In this document: piece after piece, positions 44,890-53,624 of the stretch
How the letters are laid out: each line of letters starts with the position of its first letter
How positions within the stretch are numbered: position 1 is the first letter of the stretch
Assembly (NCBI GenBank): GCA_013298695.1
Contig: JAAFIS010000002.1
Coordinates: 92,935-156,934 of the forward strand
DNA: 64,000 nt
Direction: 5' to 3'
DNA from: Betaproteobacteria bacterium
Lineage (GTDB): Bacteria > Pseudomonadota > Gammaproteobacteria > Burkholderiales > Casimicrobiaceae
The notes under the pieces: generated by a model
Seen by the model: only the letters and a program-made list of their open reading frames with translations
Database searches by the model: none
Told to the model about the DNA's origin: nothing
Made by a program: the position numbers and the translations under genes

Positions 44890-47865
44890 ATGCTCGATAC
44901 CACTGGCACGCAGATGAGCGCAACGTCACAGAATCCTGCGATGGCAGCACTAAACATATTGAGCGGCAACGGCTCGTCAACCACCGACCCGACTCGCGCG
45001 ACACTCTACAAAGTGATCCGGCGCAACGGCTCCGTGGTGTCGTTCGAACCCTCGAAAATCACCGTAGCGCTCACCAAAGCCTACCTCGCCACCCACGGCA
45101 CACAATCCGCGGCGTCAGCCCGAGTTCGCGAGGTCACCCAAGCGCTCACCGATAAAGTGATGAGCTCGCTGATGCGCGTGAAGCCCGAAGGCGGCGCCAT
45201 CCACATTGAAGAGATTCAGGATCAAGTCGAGCTCGCGCTGATGCGCGGTGGCGAACATGAAGTGGCTCGCGCCTATGTGCTCTATCGCGAAAAACGTTCA
45301 CAAGAGCGTGCCGCGCAGGTTAAAGGCAAAGAAGCCGATCAAGAAACGATTCTTCACGTTGTTGAAAACGGCGTGCGCCGACCGCTAGATTTATTGCGAC
45401 TTCGCGAGCTCATCAAGTCGTCATGCGACGGTTTGCATGGCGCGGCCGACGCCGACGTCATCCTCAAGGCAACGCTTAAGGATCTGTACGACGGTGTTTC
45501 AGCAAAGGAAGTGCGCAAGTGCACAATCCTTGCGGCGCGTCAGTACATTGAAAAAGATCCAGCGTACTCGTTCGTCACCGCGCGCTTATTGCTCGATTCG
45601 ATTCGCACTGAAGTGCTTGAAGAAGAAGCGTCTCACGGCGATATGGCCACGAAATACGCAGAGTATTTCCCGAAATTCATCAAGCACGGTATCAAAATCG
45701 GTTTGCTCAACGAAGAGCTCGCAAGCTACGACATGGCTCGCTTGGGTGCCGCGCTCGATCACACGCGCGATCTGAAGTTTGGCTTCCTCGGTTTGCAAAC
45801 GCTCTACGATCGTTACTTCTTGATTGATCGTTATAACGGCGATCGTCGTTTCGAATTGCCGCAAGCGTTTTTCATGCGCGTAGCGATGGGCTTGGCGCTC
45901 AACGAATCAGATCGTGAGGCGCGCGCTATTGAGTTCTATCAATTGCTGTCGTCGTTTGACTTTATGTCATCGACGCCAACGCTGTTCAATTCGGCAACGC
46001 ATCGCTCGCAACTTTCCTCGTGCTACTTAACGACCGTCGCTGATGATCTTGATGGCATCTACGAAGCGATCAAAGAAAACGCGCTGCTCTCGAAATTCGC
46101 GGGCGGCCTGGGCAACGACTGGACGCCCGTGCGCGCAATGGGCTCGCACATCAAAGGCACCAATGGCGAATCGCAAGGCGTGGTGCCGTTCCTAAAAGTC
46201 GTGAACGACACGGCAGTCGCGGTCAATCAAGGCGGCAAGCGCAAAGGCGCGGTCTGCACATATCTTGAAACCTGGCACATGGATATCGAGGAATTCCTCG
46301 AATTGCGCAAAAACACAGGCGATGATCGCCGCCGTACGCACGACATGAACACCGCGAACTGGATTCCAGACTTGTTCATGAAACGCGTTCAAGAAAACGG
46401 CAACTGGACGCTTTTCTCGCCCGCAGATACGCCTGACCTGCATGACTTGTTCGGCAAAGCGTTCGAGAAAAAGTACGTTGAGTACGAAGCTAAAGCCGCG
46501 CGCGGTGAGATCAAGCTGTTCAAAACTGTGCAAGCGAATACGCTCTGGCGCAAGATGCTCACCATGCTGTTCGAAACCGGGCATCCGTGGATCACGTTTA
46601 AAGATCCGTGCAACATTCGCTCGCCGCAGCAACACGTTGGCGTTGTGCACAGCTCAAACCTCTGCACCGAGATCACGCTCAATACAAGCGACACTGAAAT
46701 CGCGGTATGTAACTTGGGTTCGGTAAATCTCGTCAATCACATGATTGAGGTCGACGGCGGTTATCAACTCGATCAAGCGAAATTGCAGCAAACGATTCGT
46801 ATCGCGATGCGCATGCTCGACAACGTGATCGACATTAACTATTACGCTGTGCGCAAAGCACGCACTTCGAATTTGAAGCACCGCCCCGTTGGCTTAGGCA
46901 TCATGGGCTTCCAAGACGCGCTGCATATGATGCGCATTCCGTACGCCTCAGAAGCGGCGATGGAATTCGCTGATCGTTCGATGGAAGCGGTTTGCTATTA
47001 CGCGTATTGGGCGTCCACCGAACTCGCTGAAGAGCGCGGCCGCTACAGCTCGTACAAGGGCTCGCTTTGGGATCGTGGCATCCTTCCGTTTGATTCCTTG
47101 AAGTTGCTCGCAGAAGAGCGCGGTGGCTTTGTTGAAGTTGACCAATCGATGTCGATGGATTGGGATAGTTTGCGCAACCGCATCAAAGTGCACGGCATGC
47201 GCAATTCCAACTGCGTCGCGATTGCGCCGACTGCGACGATTTCAAACATCATCGGTGTGTCGGCCTGCATCGAGCCGAATTACGAAAACCTCTTCGTGAA
47301 ATCCAACCTTTCGGGCGAATTCACCGTGATCAACGAGCACCTCGTTGACGATTTGAAGGCGCGCGGCTTGTGGGACGAAGTGATGATCTCCGATCTCAAA
47401 TACTTCGACGGCGCGCTCGCAAAAATTGATCGTATTCCCGACGATTTAAAGGCGAACTACGCCACCGCGTTTGAGATGGATCCCACCTGGCTCGTGGAAG
47501 CCGCGTCGCGTCGCCAAAAGTGGATCGATCAAGCCCAATCACTCAACATCTACATGGCGGGCGCATCCGGCAAGAAATTGAACGACGTGTACACGATGGC
47601 GTGGAAACGCGGCCTGAAAACCACGTATTACTTGCGCACGATGGCGGCAACCAGTGCCGAGAAATCGACCGGCAAGGGCGGCGAGTTGAACGCGGTGTCA
47701 TCTTCTGGCGGCATGAGCGCATCCGCAGCGGCCAAGGCAGCGCCGGTGATCGCTGCGCCAGCTGTGTTACCCGCGAATCCCGCGGTTGCAGCCGCCGCTG
47801 AGCTTCCCGCCACCGACATGAAGTTCTGCTCGATTGACAACCCCGATTGTGAGGCGTGCCAGTGA
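44890..47865 (+). CDS. nrdA: Class Ia ribonucleoside-diphosphate reductase alpha subunit
   Basis: NrdA reduces ribonucleoside diphosphates using a radical from NrdB. The 991-aa protein has an N-terminal ATP-cone (YKVIRRNGSVVSFEPSKI, about residues 41-58) for allosteric control. The catalytic motifs are LSSCYLTTVADDL, NLCTEI, and a Tyr pair (TTYYLRT) for radical transfer. An Ala/Pro-rich linker leads to the shuttle cysteines CSIDNPDCEAC. GGGAG at 44877-44881 supports the ATG at 44890; 37 further codons upstream are open but unlikely. The last 19 coding bases are repeated downstream (47950-47968). Confidence 0.96.
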   Translation: MLDTTGTQMSATSQNPAMAALNILSGNGSSTTDPTRATLYKVIRRNGSVVSFEPSKITVALTKAYLATHGTQSAASARVREVTQALTDKVMSSLMRVKPEGGAIHIEEIQDQVELALMRGGEHEVARAYVLYREKRSQERAAQVKGKEADQETILHVVENGVRRPLDLLRLRELIKSSCDGLHGAADADVILKATLKDLYDGVSAKEVRKCTILAARQYIEKDPAYSFVTARLLLDSIRTEVLEEEASHGDMATKYAEYFPKFIKHGIKIGLLNEELASYDMARLGAALDHTRDLKFGFLGLQTLYDRYFLIDRYNGDRRFELPQAFFMRVAMGLALNESDREARAIEFYQLLSSFDFMSSTPTLFNSATHRSQLSSCYLTTVADDLDGIYEAIKENALLSKFAGGLGNDWTPVRAMGSHIKGTNGESQGVVPFLKVVNDTAVAVNQGGKRKGAVCTYLETWHMDIEEFLELRKNTGDDRRRTHDMNTANWIPDLFMKRVQENGNWTLFSPADTPDLHDLFGKAFEKKYVEYEAKAARGEIKLFKTVQANTLWRKMLTMLFETGHPWITFKDPCNIRSPQQHVGVVHSSNLCTEITLNTSDTEIAVCNLGSVNLVNHMIEVDGGYQLDQAKLQQTIRIAMRMLDNVIDINYYAVRKARTSNLKHRPVGLGIMGFQDALHMMRIPYASEAAMEFADRSMEAVCYYAYWASTELAEERGRYSSYKGSLWDRGILPFDSLKLLAEERGGFVEVDQSMSMDWDSLRNRIKVHGMRNSNCVAIAPTATISNIIGVSACIEPNYENLFVKSNLSGEFTVINEHLVDDLKARGLWDEVMISDLKYFDGALAKIDRIPDDLKANYATAFEMDPTWLVEAASRRQKWIDQAQSLNIYMAGASGKKLNDVYTMAWKRGLKTTYYLRTMAATSAEKSTGKGGELNAVSSSGGMSASAAAKAAPVIAAPAVLPANPAVAAAAELPATDMKFCSIDNPDCEACQ

Positions 47866-47968
47866 CACAACGCTCAAAACGGGTTGCGGTGAACGCTAAC
47901 TTGCTCGCAGAGCAAGTTAGCGTTCAGCGTCGGCGGAAACCACAATCCGGATTGTGAGGCGTGCCAGT
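47845..47968. repeat. Direct duplication of the nrdA 3' end
   Basis: GATTGTGAGGCGTGCCAGT occurs at 47845-47863, ending nrdA, and again at 47950-47968 followed by a TAG. The 86 bp between the copies contain the perfect hairpin. It fits either a small insertion that duplicated its target or a local duplication. Confidence 0.85.
47891..47925. repeat. Perfect 16-bp hairpin after nrdA
   Basis: GAACGCTAACTTGCTC and its exact complement around a GCA loop. It has no T-run, so it is not a standard terminator. It lies between the nrdA 3' end and a second copy of the last 19 coding bases. Confidence 0.9.
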
Positions 47969-48156
47969 AGACGCCCACAATGAAGACGAAGTAAACGCGT
48001 GGGGCGGTGCAAAATCAGACAACACCGTAACCCTGCAACACCAAATAATGCTTGGGTTGCGTGCATAATCCGACGAATCGCGCCATAATCTACTGCGAAG
48101 CCCTGAGTTCTAGCGCGATTTATCGAAACGTCATAAACACCAAGTAGGAGAGCAAC

Positions 48157-48669
48157 ATGGGATTTTTTAGTTTCATCAAAGAAGCCGGCGAAAAACTGTT
48201 CGGCAGCAAAGAGGCGGAAGCTGCTGCTGCGGCCGCGCAATCGGCCGCAGACGATGCGGCGGCGAAAGAACGCCTCGACGCCACCAACCGCGCAGCGGGC
48301 GACGCAATTCAAGCCTACATTGAAGCGCAAGGCCTGAGCATCACGGGGCTCACCGTCACGTTCGATGCAACCTCGTCTACGGTCAACATCTTCGGTGTCG
48401 CAGCAGATCAGGCGACCAAAGAAAAGGCGCTTTTGTGTTGTGGCAATGTGGCCGGCGTCTCCAACGTAAACGACAACATGTCGGTTGATTTGAGCGAGCC
48501 TGAGGGCACCTATCACGACGTTGTCAAAGGCGACACGCTGTGGGCGATCGCTAAAAAAGCGTACGGCGACGGCAACAAATATCCGGCGATTTTTGAAGCC
48601 AACAAACCAATGTTGTCGCATCCAGACAAGATCTATCCGGGCCAAAAGCTGCGTATTCCGCCGCTCTAA
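48157..48669 (+). CDS. kbp: BON-LysM protein, Kbp/YgaU-like
   Basis: A 170-aa protein of the Kbp (YgaU) family. The N-terminal helical region is Ala/Glu-rich; a BON domain spans about 50-115 (QGLSITGLTVTFDATSSTVN) and a LysM domain about 120-168 (YHDVVKGDTLWAIAKKAYGD, then PDKIYPGQKLRIP). E. coli Kbp binds potassium in the cytoplasm. No signal peptide is seen, in line with that. GTAGGAGAGCAAC supports the ATG. It sits between nrdA and nrdB. Confidence 0.9.
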   Translation: MGFFSFIKEAGEKLFGSKEAEAAAAAAQSAADDAAAKERLDATNRAAGDAIQAYIEAQGLSITGLTVTFDATSSTVNIFGVAADQATKEKALLCCGNVAGVSNVNDNMSVDLSEPEGTYHDVVKGDTLWAIAKKAYGDGNKYPAIFEANKPMLSHPDKIYPGQKLRIPPL

Positions 48670-48678
48670 GCCAAGTAA

Positions 48679-48857
48679 GCCACTCCCTCTTCCGCCCGCG
48701 GGTGTGAGAGGGTTGGGGTGAACGTTTTGCAGATTTCGCAGAACGTTGACCGCAGCGAAAGTGATGTTTCTGCACGTTGCGCGCGAAAGCGCGATCTCTC
48801 GTGCAGTAACCGGAGCGAACGGGAACGTCGCTTTTGTTGTGAAGCCCCTCACCCAAG
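48679..48857. repeat. Structured GC-rich repeat region
   Basis: CTCCCTCTTCCGCCCGCGGG, then GAGAGGGTTGGGGTGA on the left and GCCCCTCACCCA on the right are related to the common 'ccctcaccc' repeats. The interior has nested hairpins such as CGTTTTGCAGATTTCGCAG and CTGCACG ... CGTGCAG. Confidence 0.45.
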
Positions 48858-48924
48858 CGTGTTCGCGCGCGCTAAGTGGGGACATGTTGCACATACCCTT
48901 TGATTGAGTGTGTGTACCTTAAGG

Positions 48925-48939
48925 AAAGGAGGTGATCCA
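48925..48939 (+). promoter_or_regulatory. Fully extended ribosome-binding site
   Basis: AAAGGAGGTGATCC matches the complement of the 16S rRNA tail over 14 bases, far longer than other sites in the window. It is 7 bases from the GTG when counted from GGAGG. Confidence 0.9.
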
Positions 48940-49176
48940 GTGGCCACAAAAGAGCACAAGTGGGAGTTCTACCAAGATAAAGCAGCAAAGTTTCGCTGGC
49001 GTAGGATCGCATCAAACGGCAACGTAATCGGCGCATCGTCGCAGGGATACGTAACGTTGAAAGATTGCATCCATAACGCATCGCTGTTTAGTTACGCTGG
49101 GGATCCAAAGCCCCCCGTGATTAATCCGCAACCGCCGAAACCCCCGAAGAAAAAGAGACGTAATAAGCTTCTTTGA
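48940..49176 (+). CDS. DUF1508 (YegP-like) small protein with an extended Shine-Dalgarno
   Basis: A 78-aa protein with one YegP/DUF1508 domain (WEFYQDKAAKFRWRRIASNG, then SQGYVTLKDCIHN) and a proline- and lysine-rich tail (PPKPPKKKRRNKLL). The start is GTG at 48940. It is preceded by AAAGGAGGTGATCC (48925-48938), which is complementary over its whole length to the 3' end of 16S rRNA. Function unknown; the basic tail suggests nucleic-acid or membrane contact. Confidence 0.82.
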   Translation: MATKEHKWEFYQDKAAKFRWRRIASNGNVIGASSQGYVTLKDCIHNASLFSYAGDPKPPVINPQPPKPPKKKRRNKLL

Positions 49177-49391
49177 TCGGTGCTACTGCGATTCACCTCG
49201 CAGCCAAGCTGTGGCCTTCGAGCCATAGAAAAACTGCTACGGGTCCCCACCCGCGCGAAACTTCCGCTGTCCAGAATTAAGTTGTATCTAGTTCGGCGGT
49301 TTTTCGGAGCGCAGTGTTTATTAAGCCGCATGTTCGGCTAACACAAACACCGCGCTGCGAAAAACAAACACAGTCATTGAGCAGTCATACC

Positions 49392-49658
49392 TTGACCACC
49401 ACCACCGACATCCGTCCTGAGCTTCGCGACGCCCGCCATGTGGGGCAATACCGCTTGTGGCTTCAGTTCACCGATGGTCGCGAAGGGATCGTTGATTTCT
49501 CCGATGATTTGTGGGGCGACGATTTGTCGCCGCTGCGTGATCTGGAAACGTTTGCCGAGCTCTCCTACGATGATGCATTGGCAACGCTAACCTGGGAGCG
49601 CGGTGGCATCGATATCTCGCCCACCTATTTGTATTCAAAACTTGAACGGCTGCAATAG
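49392..49658 (+). CDS. DUF2442 family protein
   Basis: An 88-aa protein with a DUF2442 domain (HVGQYRLWLQFTDGREGIVD, then FAELSYDDALATLTWERGGID). The frame is open from a GTG at 49314, but TTG at 49392 (TTTTDIRPELRDARHV) fits the family length better. Such proteins are often near toxin-antitoxin or phage genes; here it lies 82 bp before nrdB. Function unknown. Confidence 0.75.
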   Translation: MTTTTDIRPELRDARHVGQYRLWLQFTDGREGIVDFSDDLWGDDLSPLRDLETFAELSYDDALATLTWERGGIDISPTYLYSKLERLQ

Positions 49659-49740
49659 CGTCGCCCAAGTTTTTTTAGTTCACTCGCTCGTTCAATCGCA
49701 GCGCTCGCTTTACGAAATGCTTAGTTAGGAAGTCAATAGC

Positions 49741-50958
49741 ATGCTCAATTTTGATGATGACGCCGTAGTTACCCAAAGCCCGGCCACCCCTGCTCAAACC
49801 AACGCGGCCCAACCCGCCGCTAAGCCCGCGCCCAGCGCCGCACCCGCCCCAACGGCGGCGCATGTGGCGGACTACCGCGCGCAGATGAACGAGCAAGGCA
49901 CCCCGGTGAACGATCTCGCTGCGCAAATGCGCGCCCACACCGGCCGCGTGCGCGCGGAAGACAAGCGCGTGATCAATGGCGGCGCGGATGTGAATCAGCT
50001 CGTGCCGTTTAAATACAACTGGGCGTGGGATAAATATCTCGGCGGCTGCGCCAATCACTGGATGCCGCAAGAGATCAACATGCAGCGCGATATTGAGCTG
50101 TGGAAGCGCGCCGATGGTCTCACCGAAGACGAGCGCCTCATCATCAAGCGAAATCTCGGCTTCTTCGTCACCGCCGATAGCCTGGCCGCGAATAACATCG
50201 TGCTCGGCACCTATCGCCACATCACAGCGCCGGAATGCCGCCAATATCTGTTGCGCCAAGCGTTTGAAGAAGCGATCCACACGCACGCCTATCAATACAT
50301 CGTGCAGTCGCTCGGGCTCGACGAGGCAGAGATTTTCAACGCGTATAACGAAATCAAATGCATCCGCGACAAGGATGATTTCCTGATTCCGTTCATCCAA
50401 ACGCTCACCGATCCGAATTTCAAAACCGGCACGCCCGAGGCTGATCAAGCGCTCTTGAAAAGCCTGATCGTGTTTAGCTGCATCATGGAAGGCATCTTCT
50501 TCTATGTCGGCTTCGTGCAAATCCTGTCGCTCGGTCGGCAAAACAAAATGACCGGCGCCGCCGAGCAATATCAATACATCCTGCGCGATGAATCGATGCA
50601 CTGCAACTTCGGCATCGATCTGGTCAACACCATCAAAATGGAAAATCCGCACCTGTGGACCGAAGATTTCAAAACCGAAATCAAAGGCCTCATCAAGCGC
50701 GGCGTCGAACTCGAATACGCATACGCCGAAGACACCATGCCACGCGGCGTGCTCGGCCTCAACGCCCCGATGTTCAAAGAATACCTGCGCTTCATCGCCA
50801 ACCGCCGCTGTCAACAAATCGGCCTCGACCCGTTGTTCGAAAAAGCCGAAAACCCATTCCCATGGATGAGCGAAGTGATGGATCTCAAGAAAGAGAAAAA
50901 CTTTTTTGAGACGAGAGTGATTGAGTATCAGACGGGTGGGGCGTTGAGTTGGGAGTGA
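49741..50958 (+). CDS. nrdB: Class Ia ribonucleoside-diphosphate reductase beta subunit
   Basis: NrdB holds the diiron-tyrosyl radical cofactor. The 405-aa protein has a Pro/Ala-rich N-terminal extension (about residues 11-40), then the ferritin-like fold with [27 protein letters not shown] and [15 protein letters not shown] carrying the iron ligands. The C-terminal tail ([13 protein letters not shown]) would bind NrdA. It is separated from nrdA by three small genes and followed by an intrinsic terminator. Confidence 0.96.
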   Translation: MLNFDDDAVVTQSPATPAQTNAAQPAAKPAPSAAPAPTAAHVADYRAQMNEQGTPVNDLAAQMRAHTGRVRAEDKRVINGGADVNQLVPFKYNWAWDKYLGGCANHWMPQEINMQRDIELWKRADGLTEDERLIIKRNLGFFVTADSLAANNIVLGTYRHITAPECRQYLLRQAFEEAIHTHAYQYIVQSLGLDEAEIFNAYNEIKCIRDKDDFLIPFIQTLTDPNFKTGTPEADQALLKSLIVFSCIMEGIFFYVGFVQILSLGRQNKMTGAAEQYQYILRDESMHCNFGIDLVNTIKMENPHLWTEDFKTEIKGLIKRGVELEYAYAEDTMPRGVLGLNAPMFKEYLRFIANRRCQQIGLDPLFEKAENPFPWMSEVMDLKKEKNFFETRVIEYQTGGALSWE

Positions 50959-50973
50959 GTTCTTGTGAGGCAC

Positions 50974-51001
50974 AAAAAAGCACGCGCAGCGTGCTTTTTT
51001 T
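50974..51001 (+). terminator. Intrinsic terminator after nrdB
   Basis: AGCACGC-GCA-GCGTGCT flanked by A6 and T7 forms a compact terminator usable on both strands. The DUF4062 gene starts only 13 bases after it. Confidence 0.92.
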
Positions 51002-51013
51002 ATAGGGTTTGAA

Positions 51014-52087
51014 ATGAGCAAAAAGTATCAAGTGTTTGTCTCTTCCACGTACCTGGACATGCGTGACGAGCGCCAAGCAGCGGTTGAAGCAATACTCATG
51101 GCGGGACACATTCCCGCTGGCATGGAGCTCTTTAGCGCGGGCGATAAGTCGCAGCTCGAGGTCATCAAGCGTTGGATCGAAGAATCAGATGTATTCATGC
51201 TTGTACTCGGCGCTCGATACGGAAGTATTGAACCCACGTCTGGGCTAAGTTACATAGAGTTAGAGTACGACCACGCAGTAAGAAGCAACAAACCACTTTT
51301 TGCGCTCGTGATGTCTGACAAATCCTGCCTAGCAAAAGTGGCTGCTGGTCTTGCAAACGGTGAAGAAATGAATTCAACGCAATACTCAAAGTTTCGCTCG
51401 CGTGTCCTCGAAAAAATATCGAGACAAGTAGATGACTATAAAGACATCAAGCTGTTTACGCTTGACTCGCTTCGCAACCTAGCTACCGAGGACAGGATAG
51501 TTGGTTGGATGCGGGGAAACAACGTTTACGACGTAAAACCACTGATCTCACAAATCGAGCAGTTGAATAGAGAACGAAATCTCCTCTTGGCTGAAGTCAA
51601 AACGCTTCAGCAAAAATTACCAAACGATTCAATCGACGATCTTCCGTTGGCGGGTCTCGACGATGAAGTTCAATTGGAGTTCCATTGGTACGTACCCTCT
51701 GAAGGCAGGCATTCGAGCTCGCACACAGCTCGAAGCACATTCACGCACAAGTGGAGCGAAATATTTGGAGTGATAGCACCTGAACTCCTGTCAATGCCCA
51801 ACGATAACAGCGTGAAGACGTTTGTTGCCAACGAACTGCTGAAGCGTCACAAGGTGAGGAGTTCAGTGCAAGGCATCGAAGACACCTCTTATCAGACAAT
51901 CAAAATTCAACTCAAAGCACTTGGATTGATAGATCTTGCCTACTCAAAGACGGTTAGCGGTGGGATGGGGCTGTTTTGGTCATTGACCGCAGCTGGCGAG
52001 CGTCAAATGATGTTGTTACGAACACAGAAAAAACCGATGGCCGAAGAAACGGGGGCAAGTCCTTCATTATCACATCCGCGTTGCTAA
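51014..52087 (+). CDS. DUF4062 domain protein
   Basis: A 357-aa protein with an N-terminal DUF4062 domain (YQVFVSSTYLDMRDERQAAV, then SDVFMLVLGARYGSIE), a TIR-like alpha/beta fold often found at the N-terminus of STAND-type and other conflict-associated proteins. A central coiled coil (QLNRERNLLLAEVKTLQQK) leads to a C-terminal winged-helix-like region (TSYQTIKIQLKALGLIDLAY, then LTAAGERQMMLL). Base and codon use are more AT-rich than the neighbours. It starts just after a terminator with no clear ribosome-binding site, suggesting transfer. A defence role is inference only. Confidence 0.8.
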   Translation: MSKKYQVFVSSTYLDMRDERQAAVEAILMAGHIPAGMELFSAGDKSQLEVIKRWIEESDVFMLVLGARYGSIEPTSGLSYIELEYDHAVRSNKPLFALVMSDKSCLAKVAAGLANGEEMNSTQYSKFRSRVLEKISRQVDDYKDIKLFTLDSLRNLATEDRIVGWMRGNNVYDVKPLISQIEQLNRERNLLLAEVKTLQQKLPNDSIDDLPLAGLDDEVQLEFHWYVPSEGRHSSSHTARSTFTHKWSEIFGVIAPELLSMPNDNSVKTFVANELLKRHKVRSSVQGIEDTSYQTIKIQLKALGLIDLAYSKTVSGGMGLFWSLTAAGERQMMLLRTQKKPMAEETGASPSLSHPRC

Positions 52088-52099
52088 GCTGTTAGCACG

Positions 52100-52140
52100 A
52101 AACCCAGCTTTCGTCTTTCACCGACATCGAAGCTGGGTTT
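52100..52140. repeat. Inverted repeat after the DUF4062 gene
   Basis: AAACCCAGCTT and AAGCTGGGTTT are perfect 11-bp arms 19 bases apart, just past the stop codon. They could form a weak terminator without a T-run or mark the edge of a transferred segment. Confidence 0.6.
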
Positions 52141-52175
52141 GCCAACCCAGCCTACAAAACTACAAAACCACGTTC

Positions 52176-52967
52176 CTAGCCACCGTTCGCACGCGCTGCA
52201 AGCGTCTTTCGCAGCATCGCAGCACCTGCAATCGTGATCGCAACAGACATGAGCGTAACTAGCGGCCAAGACCACAATCGACCGGTGTCAATCGTGTCTC
52301 CTAGCCAGATGAGTAGACTGTTGTACGCCACGTGAAACACGATGCAAGGCCACAGAGATCGCGTGCGTTCATAGAGCCAACCGAGCAACAGTCCGACAAA
52401 AAAACCGACGACAAATTGGTACACATTAAAGTGCGCCGCGCCAAAGATGAGCGACGACAAGACAATCGCCCTCGTGCGCGAATATTGATTGAGAAAACTG
52501 CGCAGGAAGATGCCGCGAAAAAGCATTTCTTCCAGCACGGGACCAATTAACCCCACGACAAGCAGCGTGCCGAAGCCGCCAGTCATCATCTGTTGAAACA
52601 TGCGCTGATCAGAATCCGACATCGGAAACGGAATCAGCACGAAGTCGCTCATGATCGTCATCGCGATCATCGTTCCCGGCACCATCATTAACGTGGGAAT
52701 TCCCACAACCGCGAGCGTTGCCGCGACTGAGCTTGACGTTGCATGAAAGAGATCACGATACGTCTGGCCTTTGTAGTGAAGCAGCGCGCTAAACAAGATG
52801 CCATTGCCGACGACTGCAACGAATCCCCACGTGTCGCTAAACCCGATCCCAGAAAAGCGGTCAACTTCGGTAATCAAACCCACAACAAAGTATTCGATTA
52901 GATACAACAGGAAGACAAGAAAGCATGCTTCGAGCACGGAGGGGAATAGGTCACGGGTTTTGTGCAT
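52176..52967 (-). CDS. CPBP family intramembrane metalloprotease
   Basis: A 263-aa membrane protease of the CAAX-prenyl/bacteriocin-processing type, with about seven helices. The three motifs are intact: GPVLEEMLFRGIFLR near residue 143 (EExxxR), LIFGAAHFN near 177 (FxxxH), and FHVAYNSLL near 216 (HxxxN). The frame is open 103 codons further, but the family starts near MHKTRDLFPSV (52967). The substrate is unknown. Confidence 0.88.
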   Translation of the reverse strand: MHKTRDLFPSVLEACFLVFLLYLIEYFVVGLITEVDRFSGIGFSDTWGFVAVVGNGILFSALLHYKGQTYRDLFHATSSSVAATLAVVGIPTLMMVPGTMIAMTIMSDFVLIPFPMSDSDQRMFQQMMTGGFGTLLVVGLIGPVLEEMLFRGIFLRSFLNQYSRTRAIVLSSLIFGAAHFNVYQFVVGFFVGLLLGWLYERTRSLWPCIVFHVAYNSLLIWLGDTIDTGRLWSWPLVTLMSVAITIAGAAMLRKTLAARANGG

Positions 52968-53144
52968 GCGTTTGGCGGTGAAACAAGGCGAATCATCCCG
53001 AGTGGACCGACTGCGCCAGATTGCCTGAGTCGAGCCGGCGAGACGAGACCAATGATGTGTCGTTGAAAGATCACCCAAATCATACGCACATTTTGTGGCC
53101 ACATTACACCTTGCCACACGCAAAAACGGCCTCACGTCGCTTCC

Positions 53145-53315
53145 ATGCTGAAACGAAAACTCACCTGGAAGCGCCCGCTCTTCTAGCTCTTCCTGCCGAT
53201 CTTCATCGTGATGGTGTTCCTCGGCTTTCCGATGCCAGTACCACCCCCACCTGAGACGAAGCCAGGCCAGGCACAATCGACGCCGGGCAAAAAGCGTGAT
53301 CCGGCTGAGCTCTAG
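53145..53315 (+). pseudogene. Small membrane-protein gene with an in-frame amber codon
   Basis: From the ATG at 53145 the frame reads MLKRKLTWKRPLF, then TAG at 53184-53186, then LFLPIFIVMVFLGFPMPVPP and a Pro/Lys-rich tail ending KKRDPAEL and TAG. Without the amber codon it would be a 56-aa single-helix membrane protein. The retained reading frame and hydrophobic pattern suggest a recently inactivated gene; re-initiation at the ATG at 53210 or amber read-through are alternatives. Confidence 0.5.
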
Positions 53316-53370
53316 CGTTCCTGAGCGTCCGCGTTAGGCGTGCCGGGCTAAACCGTCTTTGGACGCCCGC

Positions 53371-53461
53371 AGGGTCAGGGCTTTCATCATCACATTTGTC
53401 TCACGTTAACGATGTGCATAGGGAAACGGGGGTCAGGTCTTTCGAAATCACATCTGTTTCG
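53371..53461. repeat. Direct repeat pair of REP-transposase flank type
   Basis: GGGTCAGGGCTTTCATCATC (from 53371) and GGGTCAGGTCTTTCGAAATC (from 53430) are imperfect copies. The 'GGGGTCAGGTCTTTC' sequence resembles flanks of REP-associated (Y1-type) transposase genes. No transposase is present. Confidence 0.5.
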
Positions 53462-53601
53462 CCAAAACACTGCACGCCGTACCTCGTAATAATTGAGCGC
53501 GGCTTCGCAAAACTGATCCCAACACAAGTAGTCTCGCCTCGAAATTATTGGGTCAATTGCCTGTTTTTTGTGTATTTTCAACAAATGATGAATTTCGCAT
53601 G

Positions 53602-53624
53602 ATCACCCAATTAAATTGGGCGAT
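53602..53624. repeat. Dispersed palindrome, copy i
   Basis: ATCACCCAATTAA followed by ATTGGGCGAT, with one mismatch in the left arm. It lies in the region between the broken small gene and the trypsin gene. Confidence 0.75.

Noticed and set aside
47917-48894. Minus-strand open frame (325 codons) opposite the BON-LysM gene
   Set aside because: The plus-strand protein has intact BON and LysM domains and a good ribosome-binding site; the antisense frame spans repeats.
48925-48939. Fragment of a 16S rRNA gene (AAAGGAGGTGATCC)
   Set aside because: The match ends after about 15 bases and sits at ribosome-binding distance from a start codon, so it is an extended Shine-Dalgarno.
49675-51021. Long minus-strand open frame (448 codons) opposite nrdB
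   Set aside because: nrdB is unmistakable on the plus strand; the antisense frame has no family features.
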